Shown: one piece after another, positions 1 to 8,324 of the stretch | Numbering within the stretch: the stretch's first letter is position 1 | Layout: each line of letters opens with the position of its first letter | Assembly (NCBI GenBank): GCA_039933315.1 | Contig: JBDTOI010000050.1 | Span: 1-24,616 of the forward strand | DNA: 24,616 bases | Direction of reading: 5' to 3' | From: DASXRU01 sp039933315 | GTDB taxonomy: Bacteria; Acidobacteriota; Blastocatellia; Pyrinomonadales; Pyrinomonadaceae | Translations under genes and position numbers: made by a program | Notes under the pieces: generated by a model | Told to the model about the DNA's origin: nothing | Databases searched by the model: none | What the model saw: the letters and a program-made list of their open reading frames with translations, nothing else

Positions 1-22
1 AGTTGCGCGAAAGCGGGATTCT

Positions 23-44
23 GTCGTCCCAAAAATGAAACGAC
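23..44. promoter_or_regulatory. Candidate enhancer (upstream activating) palindrome
   Basis: A 22-bp interrupted palindrome reads GTCGT, two bases, CA, four bases, TG, two bases, ACGAC, with seven symmetric base pairs. Its right edge is about 90 bp upstream of the sigma-54-like -24 box at 135. NtrC-type activators usually bind paired sites of this size at roughly this distance. Only one copy is visible, and the window starts just upstream, so a second copy could lie outside. The role is inferred from position and symmetry. Confidence 0.35.
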
Positions 45-134
45 CTAAGCGACTCTGTGGAGTTTGTCTTACCCACCGTTACTCAATCTGCGCGATTTAC
101 CAAGCAAACCAGAAAACTTTTTAAAAATTGTTCG

Positions 135-150
135 TTGGCACGCCCTTTGA
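135..150 (+). promoter_or_regulatory. Sigma-54-like promoter (-24/-12)
   Basis: The bases TTGGCACG, then CCCT, then TTGA match the sigma-54 consensus TGGCACG-N4-TTGC except that the -12 dinucleotide is GA instead of GC. The invariant GG of the -24 element (137-138) and the G at 149 have the correct 10-bp spacing. Initiation would fall near 161, about 30 bases before the adaptor start at 191. The operon ends with an NtrC-family activator, the class of protein that sigma-54 promoters require. An overlapping sigma-70 reading (TTGACT at 147) has no good -10 box. Confidence 0.6.
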
Positions 151-156
151 CTCTCT

Positions 157-183
157 TACGAACGGATCACTGTAGCGTTCGTA
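157..183 (+). promoter_or_regulatory. Leader inverted repeat before the adaptor start
   Basis: Perfect 8-bp arms TACGAACG (157-164) and CGTTCGTA (176-183) flank an 11-base spacer and end seven bases before the ATG at 191. No Shine-Dalgarno sequence is visible before that ATG. In RNA this would be a small stem-loop at the ribosome landing zone. In DNA it could be a protein site over the transcription start. Function is unproven. Confidence 0.4.
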
Positions 184-190
184 GCGAATT

Positions 191-1447
191 ATGGATATTC
201 AGCGCCCCCGAAAATCTAAAGTTAAGAAGCAAGTTCGTACCGCCGTCCTGGTCGGAGTCGGCTTAATCGCCATCGCTGGAATTACCTTTGGCCTCACCAA
301 GCTAAAGCCCGCCGCGCCCACGCTCGACCGTTCCACTGCTGTAATCGACACCGTAAAGCGCGGCCAGATGCTGCGCGAAGTACGTGGGATCGGCACCCTG
401 GTGCCGCAGTTGACTCGCTGGGTTCCGGCGCCGGCCGATGGCCGGGTCGAGAGAGTTCTGGTGCAGCCGGGCGTCGAAGTAGGCGCCGACACCGTCATCT
501 TTGAGCTCTCCAACCCACAGATGGAACAACAGGCGATGGACGCGGACTTTCAAGTGAAAGCCGCCGTGGCCGACAAAGAGAATCTGAAAGTGCGCCTGGA
601 AAGTGACGGCATGACCCAGCAATCTCAAATTGCCACCATCCAGGCCGACTACAGTCAGGCAAAACTGCAACTTGATACCGATGAGGTTCTCGGAAAGCAG
701 GGCCTGGTTCCTGAGATTCTGTTGAAGGTCAGTCGCGTACGGGTCGAGGACCTCGCCAACCGGCTGCGGGTCGAACAGGCCCGGCTGGGGATCAGCGGCA
801 AAGCAATCAAAGCGCAAATCAATGCTGCGGATTCACGCATTCAGCAGCTGCAGGCACTGGCTAGACTTAAAAAAGAACAGGCCAATGCGCTGATGGTCAG
901 GGCCGGCACCACGGGCGTCCTGCAGCAAGTTTCCGTGCAAGTGGGCCAGCAGGTCACGCCCGGGTTCAACATGGCCCGCGTGGCGGATCCGCTTTCGCTG
1001 AAGGCCGAGCTGAAGGTCCCTGAAACACAAATCAAAGACGTCAGGCTGGGCCAACCGGTGGCGGTGGACACACGCAACGGAATCATCGAGGGCCGAGTGT
1101 CCCGCATTGATCCGGCGGCACGTGAAGGCACTTTCACGGTTGATGCCGAACTAACCGGACCACTGCCCGCCAGTGCGCGACCTGATCTTAGTGTCGACGG
1201 AACAATCGAACTCGAACGACTTACCAACGTTCTATACGTAGGGCGACCTGCGTTTGGCCAGGGACAACAAACGGTGAAGCTGTTTCGCCTGAATCCGGAT
1301 GGCCAGGAAGCAATCCATACGACCGTCACGTTGGGTCGCAGCTCAGTGAGCACTATCGAGATCGTCAGCGGCTTGAAGGAAGGCGACCAAGTGATTCTGT
1401 CCGACACCTCGGCGATGGACGGCTACGACCGCATCCGCATTCGCTAG
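191..1447 (+). CDS. HlyD/MacA-type periplasmic adaptor (membrane fusion protein)
   Basis: Predicted adaptor of a tripartite ABC efflux system, linking inner-membrane permeases to an outer-membrane channel across the periplasm. The 418-residue protein has a short basic N-terminus, one membrane anchor at about 16-38, two half lipoyl-like segments (near 77-108, with the motif ADGRVERVLVQPGVEV, and 235-262), and a long Ala/Gln-rich coiled coil between them. A beta-barrel (about 265-345) and a membrane-proximal region follow (IEIVSGLKEGDQVILSD near the end). The length is normal for the family. The ATG at 191 places the anchor correctly but has no clear ribosome binding site. It is the first gene after a sigma-54-like promoter and lies 315 bp ahead of two ATPase genes. 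The family is clear; the substrate is unknown. No outer-membrane partner gene is in the window. Confidence 0.9.
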   Translation: MDIQRPRKSKVKKQVRTAVLVGVGLIAIAGITFGLTKLKPAAPTLDRSTAVIDTVKRGQMLREVRGIGTLVPQLTRWVPAPADGRVERVLVQPGVEVGADTVIFELSNPQMEQQAMDADFQVKAAVADKENLKVRLESDGMTQQSQIATIQADYSQAKLQLDTDEVLGKQGLVPEILLKVSRVRVEDLANRLRVEQARLGISGKAIKAQINAADSRIQQLQALARLKKEQANALMVRAGTTGVLQQVSVQVGQQVTPGFNMARVADPLSLKAELKVPETQIKDVRLGQPVAVDTRNGIIEGRVSRIDPAAREGTFTVDAELTGPLPASARPDLSVDGTIELERLTNVLYVGRPAFGQGQQTVKLFRLNPDGQEAIHTTVTLGRSSVSTIEIVSGLKEGDQVILSDTSAMDGYDRIRIR

Positions 1448-1762
1448 AGGGGATTGACACCTTTAATTCTGTTCTCCGGCCCGGTTCGCAGGCTTCAAGG
1501 TAAAAACAGTTCCGTTCCTCGGCGCGTAGCGTCGGCAATGAATTTAGCCCGGCCTTTCAAGGCCGGAAAGGTCAACGAGGTGGTTCGCGTCGCGTAGCGA
1601 CGCCTGAAGGTGCCCCTCAATTCAATCGTCGCGAAGCGACGCCGATTTCCGGTGTCCTGTTCTCCCGGCCTTGAAAGGCCGGGCTAAATTCATACCGACG
1701 CTACGCGCCGAAAACATTTGCTTGCCGGCTGCTGAATCTCTTGAAAAACCCCTAAGGAGACA
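1448..1762. repeat. Inverted pair of dispersed palindromic repeats (BIME-like)
   Basis: This 315-bp gap between adaptor and ATPase genes carries no gene. It holds two inverted arms of about 46 bp (1520-1566 and 1665-1710), nearly identical over the parts reading GGCGCGTAGCGTCGG and GAATTTAGCCCGGCC. Each arm contains its own smaller palindrome (GGCCTTTCAAGGCC or the like). Between the arms are two copies of GTCGCG(T/A)AGCGACGCC (from 1589 and 1628), each also self-complementary. The architecture resembles a bacterial interspersed mosaic element. On RNA it could fold strongly and uncouple adaptor expression from the genes downstream. Confidence 0.7.
1754..1760 (+). promoter_or_regulatory. Ribosome binding site that decides the ATPase 1 start
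   Basis: AAGGAGA lies upstream of two consecutive ATG codons (1763 and 1766). The spacing from AGGAG is 3 bases to the first and 6 bases to the second, so initiation at 1766 is more likely, although the two products differ by only one residue. Confidence 0.6.
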
Positions 1763-2542
1763 ATGATGAGTTCTGCGAAGCCCATGGCCGCGGCCAAACC
1801 CCTGATTCACCTGGCTGATGTGAAGAAGGTCTTTTACACGGATGAAGTAGAGACACACGCGCTTTCGGGAATCCATCTGGACATCAAGAAGGGGGAATAC
1901 TTGTCCATTGCCGGGCCCTCGGGCTGTGGCAAGTCAACCCTGCTATCAATTCTGGGATTGCTCGATACTCCCACGGGCGGCGAGTACGTGCTTAATGATC
2001 ACCCCGTGGAGAACCTTTCGTTGTCGCAGCGCGCACGCATACGAAATCGCGAGGTGGGCTTCATCTTCCAGAGTTTTAATCTGATCGGCGATCTAACCGT
2101 TTACGAGAACGTCGAGTTGCCCCTGACCTACCGTGGCATGAGTTCGAGCGAAAGAAAGAAGCGCGCCACCGAGGCGCTGGAACGCGTGGGCATGGGCCAT
2201 CGCGCCAAACATCTACCCAGCCAGCTTTCCGGTGGTCAACAGCAGCGCGTGGCGGTGGCCCGTGCGGTCGGCGGCAACCCCAGCATTCTGCTGGCGGACG
2301 AGCCGACGGGAAATCTCGATTCAACCAATGGCGAGGCGGTGATGGAACTGATGCGCGAGTTGCACCGCGGCGGCGCGACAATCTGCATGGTTACCCACGA
2401 CCCGCGATATGCGCAGCACGCCGATCGCATCGTGCACTTGTTTGACGGCCTGATTGTGGAAGAAGAGGCCGGCGCAAATCGCCGGGAAATCGAAGACGCC
2501 AAGCGGGAATTGAAAGAGAGCGGATTCGGGGAGATCGAATGA
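1763..2542 (+). CDS. ABC transporter ATPase 1 (MacB/LolD-type)
   Basis: Cytoplasmic nucleotide-binding subunit that would power the permeases downstream. All catalytic motifs are intact in its 259 residues: Walker A GPSGCGKST at 51-59, Q-loop in FIFQSFNL near 103, signature LSGGQQQR near 149, Walker B ILLADEPTG near 170, D-loop NLDS, and H-loop VTHD near 206. The sequence type is that of MacB/LolD exporters rather than importers. Some 25 residues precede the conserved core, and the last 30 are charged. The gene overlaps the next ATPase by 4 bp (ATGA), indicating translational coupling and probably a paired ATPase. Family call is secure; cargo is unknown. Confidence 0.95.
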   Translation: MMSSAKPMAAAKPLIHLADVKKVFYTDEVETHALSGIHLDIKKGEYLSIAGPSGCGKSTLLSILGLLDTPTGGEYVLNDHPVENLSLSQRARIRNREVGFIFQSFNLIGDLTVYENVELPLTYRGMSSSERKKRATEALERVGMGHRAKHLPSQLSGGQQQRVAVARAVGGNPSILLADEPTGNLDSTNGEAVMELMRELHRGGATICMVTHDPRYAQHADRIVHLFDGLIVEEEAGANRREIEDAKRELKESGFGEIE

Positions 2543-3201
2543 TCAGCCTGCGCAACATTGAAAAGTCTTTTCCGCACGGTCCCACCAAAACGTACGTCCT
2601 GCGGCGCATCGACCTGGAGATACAGGACGGAGAGTTTGTTTCGATAATGGGGCCGTCCGGCGCAGGCAAATCAACTCTGCTCCATATCCTGGGCATGCAC
2701 GATCAGTCCTGGGACGGTGAATATTTTTTCGACGATGTGGCGGTCCATAAGCTGGACACGAAGAAGCGGGCCACCCTGCGCAACAGCAACATCGGCTTCG
2801 TCTTTCAAAGTTATCACTTGCTGGACGATCAGACAGTCTTCGAAAATCTCGAGCTGCCGCTTTCTTATCGCGACGTCAGCCGGAAAGACCGGCAGTCAAT
2901 TGTCTGTGACACACTCGACCGTTTTCAGATCGTAGGCAAAAAAGATCTTTTCCCCAGCCAGCTCTCCGGGGGACAGCAGCAACTGGTCGGGGTCGCCCGC
3001 GCAGTAGTAGCGAAACCGCGAATCATTCTGGCAGATGAGCCAACCGGAAACCTTCATTCCAGCCAGGGCAAAGAGATCATGGAAATGTTCAAGACGTTGA
3101 ACGCGCAAGGGACCACCATCATCCAGGTTACGCACTCCGAAGCCAATGCCGATTATGGCAACCGGATCGTGCGTCTGGAAGACGGCTGGATTGCGAACTG
3201 A
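2539..3201 (+). CDS. ABC transporter ATPase 2 (MacB/LolD-type, variant signature)
   Basis: Second ATPase of the exporter, 220 residues and close to the minimal size for the domain. Walker A is GPSGAGKST (38-46), the Q-loop is FVFQSYHL, Walker B is IILADEPTG and the H-loop region is VTHSE. Two positions differ from ATPase 1: the signature is LSGGQQQL, with Leu for the usual Arg, and the D-loop reads NLHS instead of NLDS. Walker residues and the switch His are present, so ATP binding and probably hydrolysis remain. It starts inside the stop codon of ATPase 1 (ATGA overlap). The differences hint at an asymmetric ATPase heterodimer, which is inference. The permease genes follow after 133 bp. Confidence 0.93.
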   Translation: MISLRNIEKSFPHGPTKTYVLRRIDLEIQDGEFVSIMGPSGAGKSTLLHILGMHDQSWDGEYFFDDVAVHKLDTKKRATLRNSNIGFVFQSYHLLDDQTVFENLELPLSYRDVSRKDRQSIVCDTLDRFQIVGKKDLFPSQLSGGQQQLVGVARAVVAKPRIILADEPTGNLHSSQGKEIMEMFKTLNAQGTTIIQVTHSEANADYGNRIVRLEDGWIAN

Positions 3202-3334
3202 AAAGTTTTGCTGTGACGCTGAGGGTGCTGCGGGTCTCCTGAGAGGCGCGCGCGCGCGCGCACCCGGAACCCACCCGGCCCGCGTAGTTGATTGTTTAGT
3301 TCAAGCGAAAGTTCAACAGTTTGGAGAACCTTCG

Positions 3335-5755
3335 ATGAATTCAATACTGCGTGATCTAAAGTTTTCCGCTCGTTCTCTCCTTAAGCGTCCGGCGCTAACG
3401 ATTATTGCCATTGTCACCCTGGCGATTGGCATCGGCGCCAACACCGCCTTCTTCAGCGTAGTCAACTCACTACTCATCAAGCCGTTGTCTTTTCCTGATC
3501 TCGATCGCGTAGTGGCGGTCTGGGAAAACAGGCCGAGCCAGGGCGTGGCGCGCAACGAAGCGTCGATGGCGAATTTCCTCGACTGGCGCGCGCAGAATCA
3601 TACTTTCGAGCAGCTGGCCACTTATCGTGGCTGGAGCGCCAATCTCACCGGACTTGAGACGCCGGAAAGACTACAGGGTTCGCAGGTAACGGCGAATTTC
3701 CTGGACGTCATCGGAGTGAAACCTGCGATCGGAAGAGGGTTTGCCGCCGGGGAAGATCAACCCGGCAACGAGACAGTAACCATACTCACCTATGGCTTAT
3801 GGCAGCGTCGTTTCGGCGGCGATCCCGCCATCGTTAACAAGACCATAACGATCAATGGTATTGCCCGGACGGTGATCGGGGTCATGCCGGAGGGATTCAA
3901 CTATCCACTAGGCTCCGAACTTCTGGCTCCCATCGCCATAACTCCGGAGATGGCAAGCAACCGGCAGTTCCATACCTATCTTACCGTCGGCCGCCTGAAG
4001 CCGAATGTCCCACTGACGCAGGCACAGACTGATCTCGAGACGATTGCGGCGCGACTTTCAAATCAGTATGCGGAAACTAACACGGGCTGGGGTGTGGTCA
4101 CATACCCAATCATCGAGGACACAGTCCGGCTCTACAAGACGGCAGTACTGGTGATGATGGCAGCGGTGGGCCTGGTGTTACTAATTGTCTGCGCCAATGT
4201 GGCTAATCTTATGTTGGCACGTGCGGCGGGCCGGCAGAAAGAGATGGCCTTGCGCTCAGCGCTCGGCGCCAGTCGCTGGCAACTGATACGGCAATTGCTT
4301 ACCGAGAGTGTCCTGCTCGCGTTGGTTGGAGGCACGCTCGGAGTTTTACTCGCCAACTGGGGCGTTGACCTCTTGCGCACTCTGAACCCGGGTGACGCGG
4401 CAAAGTTTGCTCCCGGCTGGGATCGGATCGGAGTCGACCTGCCGGTGCTCGGCTTTAACCTGGGCCTTTCGCTTTTGAGCGGCATACTTTTTGGACTGGC
4501 GCCCGCCTGGCAAATCTCGAAAACAAATCTCAACGAAGGTCTGAAAGAGGGACCCAGGCAAACTTCCTCCGGCTCCCACCGGTTGCGGGGCTTATTGGTG
4601 ATTTCGGAAGTCGCTCTCTCGCTTATCCTGCTGGTCAGTGCCGGTCTGTTGATCCGCACGTTTTTGGTGTTGTTGAAAACGAATCCTGGCTTCAATCCGC
4701 AGAACGTGCTGACGATGGGCCTTTCGCTGCCCGGGGCTAAATACAAAGAAGAATCGCAGCGGGCCGCCTTCTATCAGGACCTGGTAAGAAAAGTGGCAGC
4801 GTTGCCCGGCGTGGAGTCCGCCGCCGCAATAACTAACCTGCCGCTGGGTGGCAGTAACTCTTCGAACCCATTTCTAATCGAAGGAATGCCCGATCCACCA
4901 CCGGGGCAGGAATTCGTCGGCCGCAATCGCGCCTGCACGCCCGACTACTTTCACACCATGGGGATCCCGGTGCTTAAAGGACGCGCCTTTACCGACCAGG
5001 ACAAACCCGGCAATCCCCCGGTGGTTATTGTGAATGAAAACCTCGCGCAAAGGTTTTGGCCTAACGCGGATCCGATCGGCAAACGCATGCGTATCGCCGG
5101 ACCGCTCAACGAATACCCCTGGATGCAAGTGGTGGGCGTCGTCAAAGACGTCAAGCACGAACTCAATCTTCCCACCTCATGGGACTACTACTTGCCGCAT
5201 GCCCAGGATGTCTGGAGCTCGATGGTGCTGGTAGCGAGGACGAGGGTCGCGCCGATGACACTGGCCGCCGATATCCGGCAACAAGTATGGGCCATCGATA
5301 AAGACCAGCCGGTTTACCGCGTGCGCACCATGGAAGATGTGCGCGCATTCTCAGTCTCTCTTTACAGTTTTTCATCCGGGTCATTAGGAGTTTTTGCCGG
5401 GATCGCTTTGCTGCTGGCGGCGATTGGAATCTACGGCGTGATGTCCTACGCAGTCACACAGCGCACGCAGGAGATTGGGATTCGTATGGCGCTGGGCGCG
5501 CGCGCGGCCGACGTTTTGAAGTTGGTGATCAGGAATGGAATGTGGCTGGCTTTGATTGGAGTGGTAACTGGATTAGCCGGCGCTTATGCGGCCACGCGAT
5601 TTCTGGCGAGCCTTCTGTTTGGGGTCACGCCAACTGATTTAACTACATTCGCGGCCGTCACGTTGGGCCTGCTCGTTGTGGCTCTGCTGGCTTGCTATCT
5701 TCCGGCGCGGCGCGCGACCAAAGTCGATCCACTGATCGCATTACGTTATGAGTGA
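3335..5755 (+). CDS. ADOP-type duplicated ABC permease, copy 1
   Basis: Inner-membrane permease of the MacB/FtsX superfamily with two permease units in one chain (806 residues). The first membrane segment (about 20-42) is followed by a large periplasmic MacB_PCD-type domain (to about 265), then segments near 268-292, 323-345, 370-392 and 418-442. A second periplasmic domain and the last FtsX unit (about 685-806) complete it. The paired motif QKEMALRSALGASRWQLIRQ in the first unit and QEIGIRMALGARAADVLKL in the second shows the duplication. It ends in RRATKVDPLIALRYE, nearly the same as its three neighbours. I place the start at 3335: TTGGAGAA precedes it and MNSILRDLKF aligns with the other copies. 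The reading frame is open back to 3146, but that part overlaps ATPase 2. Domain content is sure; substrate is unknown. Confidence 0.9.
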   Translation: MNSILRDLKFSARSLLKRPALTIIAIVTLAIGIGANTAFFSVVNSLLIKPLSFPDLDRVVAVWENRPSQGVARNEASMANFLDWRAQNHTFEQLATYRGWSANLTGLETPERLQGSQVTANFLDVIGVKPAIGRGFAAGEDQPGNETVTILTYGLWQRRFGGDPAIVNKTITINGIARTVIGVMPEGFNYPLGSELLAPIAITPEMASNRQFHTYLTVGRLKPNVPLTQAQTDLETIAARLSNQYAETNTGWGVVTYPIIEDTVRLYKTAVLVMMAAVGLVLLIVCANVANLMLARAAGRQKEMALRSALGASRWQLIRQLLTESVLLALVGGTLGVLLANWGVDLLRTLNPGDAAKFAPGWDRIGVDLPVLGFNLGLSLLSGILFGLAPAWQISKTNLNEGLKEGPRQTSSGSHRLRGLLVISEVALSLILLVSAGLLIRTFLVLLKTNPGFNPQNVLTMGLSLPGAKYKEESQRAAFYQDLVRKVAALPGVESAAAITNLPLGGSNSSNPFLIEGMPDPPPGQEFVGRNRACTPDYFHTMGIPVLKGRAFTDQDKPGNPPVVIVNENLAQRFWPNADPIGKRMRIAGPLNEYPWMQVVGVVKDVKHELNLPTSWDYYLPHAQDVWSSMVLVARTRVAPMTLAADIRQQVWAIDKDQPVYRVRTMEDVRAFSVSLYSFSSGSLGVFAGIALLLAAIGIYGVMSYAVTQRTQEIGIRMALGARAADVLKLVIRNGMWLALIGVVTGLAGAYAATRFLASLLFGVTPTDLTTFAAVTLGLLVVALLACYLPARRATKVDPLIALRYE

Positions 5756-5757
5756 CC

Positions 5758-5788
5758 ATAGGACCTATAGGACATATAGGACCTATAG
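5758..5788. repeat. 9-bp tandem repeat tract (consensus ATAGGACCT), copy A
   Basis: Three and a half tandem 9-bp units (ATAGGACCT, ATAGGACAT, ATAGGACCT, ATAG) begin 2 bp after the stop codon of permease 1. Because the unit is three codons long, the tract can be read as repeated Thr-Tyr-Arg, which wrongly extends the next gene upstream to an ATG at 5748. Similar tracts follow each permease gene in this locus. Confidence 0.85.
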
Positions 5789-5810
5789 AGCTCAGCTGGA
5801 GGAATCAGAC

Positions 5811-8279
5811 ATGCACACAATATGGCAGGACATGCGTTACGGCGCGCGAATGTTGCTGAAGAATCCGGGGATAACGCTGGTGGTAATTCTGGCGCTGGCG
5901 CTGGGAATAGGCGCCAACACGGCGATTTTCAGCGTCATCAATGCAGTGTTGCTGCGCCCGCTGCCTTATGAAGAATCTGATCGGCTGCTCTTTCTAAATG
6001 AAAAAAGCGCGGTCCTCGACGAGATGTCGATCTCTTATCCGAACTTTACTGACTGGCGAAATCAGAATCATGTGTTCGAAAAGATCGGTGTGTACAACCG
6101 GAATAGTTACAACCTGACCGGCGCGGGAGAAGCCGAGCGCATCCTGACAGCCCAGGCTTCGGCGGATCTCTTTTTGGCCCTGCGCGTAAACGCCGCTATC
6201 GGCCGGCTCTATACCAACGAGGAAGATAAACCGGGCGGCCCGCCCGTGGCGGTACTGGGCTACGATTTTTGGCAACGTCGTTTCGGCGGCCAGACAAGCA
6301 TTGTGAACCAGGCGCGGACTTTCAACGGCAAGAGCTACACCATCATCGGGATAATGCCAAAGGGGTTCCAGTATCCGAGTCGCGTTGAGATGTGGGTCCC
6401 GGTGGGGCAGCTTTCCGCCGATCCGAATTGGCAGCAGCGCGGAAACCACCCCGGTCTGTATGCAGTCGCGCGCATGAAGCCGGGTGTCACCATAGAGCAG
6501 GCCCAGGCGGACATGGACACCATCGCCACCAATCTCGAAAAACAGTATCCCGACAACAACGCGGGCAATCGCGTCCGGATACGGCCGATGCTGGAAGTCC
6601 TTGTGGGTAACGTGCGGGGGACTTTGTGGGTGCTGTTTGGGGCGGTCGGTTTTGTGCTGCTGATCGCCTGCGCCAACATCGCCAACCTGTTGCTGGCCCG
6701 CGCCACCGCGCGTCAGAAAGAAATGGCTATTCGCTCTGCCATGGGCGCGGGGCGCTGGCGCCTGGCCCGGCAGATGCTGACGGAAAGCGTTCTGCTTTCT
6801 TTGATCGGCGGCACGCTGGGGCTGCTGTTTGCCCAGTGGGGCATAAAACTCATTCTCTACATCAGCCCGAATGCCATTCCGCGCTCGCGTGAAATCGAGC
6901 TTGACTGGACAGTGCTGGCTTTCACACTTGGTGTTTCGTTTGTCACGGGAATTCTGTTTGGCCTCGTGCCGGCGGTCCAGGCCGCCGAAGTGGACGTTCA
7001 CGAGACACTGAAAGAAACCGGCCGCGGTACCACCAGGCGACACTGGTTGCGCAGCTCGCTCGTGGTGGTGGAAGTTGCGACCACGCTGGTGCTGCTGATA
7101 GGCGCCGGGTTGATGATTCGCAGCTTCTATCGTTTGCAGAATGTGAATCCAGGGTTTTCCTACGAACACCTGACCAGCTTCAGCATCACTTTACCGGAAA
7201 AGAAATACACGACCGTGGAACAGCGCGGGGAGTTTTTCCGGCGGTTGCTCGAAAATGTTCGCAGCTTGCCTGGAGTTGAAACTGTCGCTGCCGCTTCCGG
7301 TCTGCCACTGGGGAATAATGGTTGGCAAACCTCGTATACGATTGACGGCCAACCACCGCCGAAGCCCAGCGAGATGCCTCTGATGGAAGCATGCACCGTC
7401 ACGCCTGATTACTTTCGCGCCATTAATATTCCGCTGCTGCGCGGCCGTTATTTTAATGATCAGGATAATCGCGCCTTTTTAGCCGGACGGGATATGAGCA
7501 AACTCGACGAAGGTCAAAGATTCGTAGCCGGATCCACGGTGATCATAGTGGACGAAGAATTTGCCCGGCGACATTGGCCCAATGAAGAGGCCGTCGGAAA
7601 GAGAATTAGACTAGGCGGCAGTGATCCTACAACCCCACTCCTGACGGTCGTGGGAGTTGTTGGCAGGGTCAAGATGGAGGGGCTCAGCCGGGACTCAAAG
7701 CGGGTGCAGGGATATTTTCCTTTTGCGCAACTCTCCTTTAACAACATGGCTGTCATTATCAAGTCCACGGGTGATCCCACCCAGTTGGTTGCTTCAGCGC
7801 GGGAGCAGGTTAAGGCAGCCGATCCCGACCAGCCGATCTACAACATTCGCACCATGAACGAGATCCGCGCCGAGTCGGTAGCGCCGGAGCGTTTGAATCT
7901 GACCTTGATGAGCCTCTTCGCGGGTATCGCATTAGTTCTGGCGATAGTCGGTATCTATGGCGTCATGTCGTATTCGGTGACGCAACGCACGCATGAGATC
8001 GGAATCCGCATGGCCATCGGGGCCCAACCAAAAGATGTCTTCCGGATGGTCATCGGGCAGGGAATGATGCTGGCCTTGATCGGAGTAGCCATCGGTCTGG
8101 TCGGCGCGTTCGCGCTCACCAGGCTAATGGCGACCATGCTCTTTGGCGTTGAACCCACTGATCCGACCACCTTCGCCAGCATCGCCGTTCTGCTGATCAC
8201 AGTGGCCCTGGTGGCTTGTTACATACCGAGCCGCCGAGCAACGAAAGTGGATCCGGTGGTGTCATTACGGTACGAGTGA
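5811..8279 (+). CDS. ADOP-type duplicated ABC permease, copy 2
   Basis: Paralogue of the preceding gene with the same order of parts: MHTIWQDMRYGARMLLKNPG, membrane segment 1 (ALALGIGANTAIFSVINAVL), periplasmic domain, first FtsX unit (QKEMAIRSAMGAGRWRLARQ), second periplasmic domain, and second FtsX unit (HEIGIRMAIGAQPKDVFRM), ending in DPVVSLRYE; 822 residues. The start at 5811 follows GGAGGA at 5798-5803. A longer frame from 5748 would only add repeat-encoded Thr-Tyr-Arg residues. The second periplasmic domain has an extra charged stretch near LAGRDMSKLDEGQRF that copies 1 and 4 lack, so the copies probably differ in what they contact. It is co-directional with its neighbours. Confidence 0.9.
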   Translation: MHTIWQDMRYGARMLLKNPGITLVVILALALGIGANTAIFSVINAVLLRPLPYEESDRLLFLNEKSAVLDEMSISYPNFTDWRNQNHVFEKIGVYNRNSYNLTGAGEAERILTAQASADLFLALRVNAAIGRLYTNEEDKPGGPPVAVLGYDFWQRRFGGQTSIVNQARTFNGKSYTIIGIMPKGFQYPSRVEMWVPVGQLSADPNWQQRGNHPGLYAVARMKPGVTIEQAQADMDTIATNLEKQYPDNNAGNRVRIRPMLEVLVGNVRGTLWVLFGAVGFVLLIACANIANLLLARATARQKEMAIRSAMGAGRWRLARQMLTESVLLSLIGGTLGLLFAQWGIKLILYISPNAIPRSREIELDWTVLAFTLGVSFVTGILFGLVPAVQAAEVDVHETLKETGRGTTRRHWLRSSLVVVEVATTLVLLIGAGLMIRSFYRLQNVNPGFSYEHLTSFSITLPEKKYTTVEQRGEFFRRLLENVRSLPGVETVAAASGLPLGNNGWQTSYTIDGQPPPKPSEMPLMEACTVTPDYFRAINIPLLRGRYFNDQDNRAFLAGRDMSKLDEGQRFVAGSTVIIVDEEFARRHWPNEEAVGKRIRLGGSDPTTPLLTVVGVVGRVKMEGLSRDSKRVQGYFPFAQLSFNNMAVIIKSTGDPTQLVASAREQVKAADPDQPIYNIRTMNEIRAESVAPERLNLTLMSLFAGIALVLAIVGIYGVMSYSVTQRTHEIGIRMAIGAQPKDVFRMVIGQGMMLALIGVAIGLVGAFALTRLMATMLFGVEPTDPTTFASIAVLLITVALVACYIPSRRATKVDPVVSLRYE

Positions 8280-8281
8280 CT

Positions 8282-8308
8282 ATAGGACCCATAGGATTTA
8301 TTTGACCT
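8282..8308. repeat. 9-bp tandem repeat tract, copy B
   Basis: Three degenerate 9-bp units (ATAGGACCC, ATAGGATTT, ATTTGACCT) begin 2 bp after the stop of permease 2 and are followed by a purine-rich AGAGAAGAG and an ATG at 8325. This is the repeat-then-start layout seen before the intact permease genes. Confidence 0.7.
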
Positions 8309-8324
8309 ATAAGAGAAGAGACTC

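Noticed and set aside
147..176. Sigma-70 promoter with TTGACT as -35
   Set aside because: No acceptable -10 box at 16-18 bp spacing; the same bases fit a sigma-54 promoter much better.
3246..3261. Alternating (GC)8 run as a possible Z-DNA or slippage element
   Set aside because: It is short and single, in a GC-rich gap; nothing else supports a function.
3146..3334. 63-codon N-terminal extension of permease 1
   Set aside because: It overlaps the end of ATPase 2, contains a (GC)n run and low-complexity residues, and lacks similarity to the other copies; the start at 3335 has a ribosome site and aligns.
5748..5810. Upstream ATG giving a Thr-Tyr-Arg-rich N-terminus of permease 2
   Set aside because: The residues come from the 9-bp repeat tract, and a good ribosome site precedes the ATG at 5811.
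5994..7169. 391-codon open frame on the - strand inside permease 2
   Set aside because: It lies antisense to a clear permease gene, has His/Gln-rich composition typical of shadow frames and has no recognisable domain.
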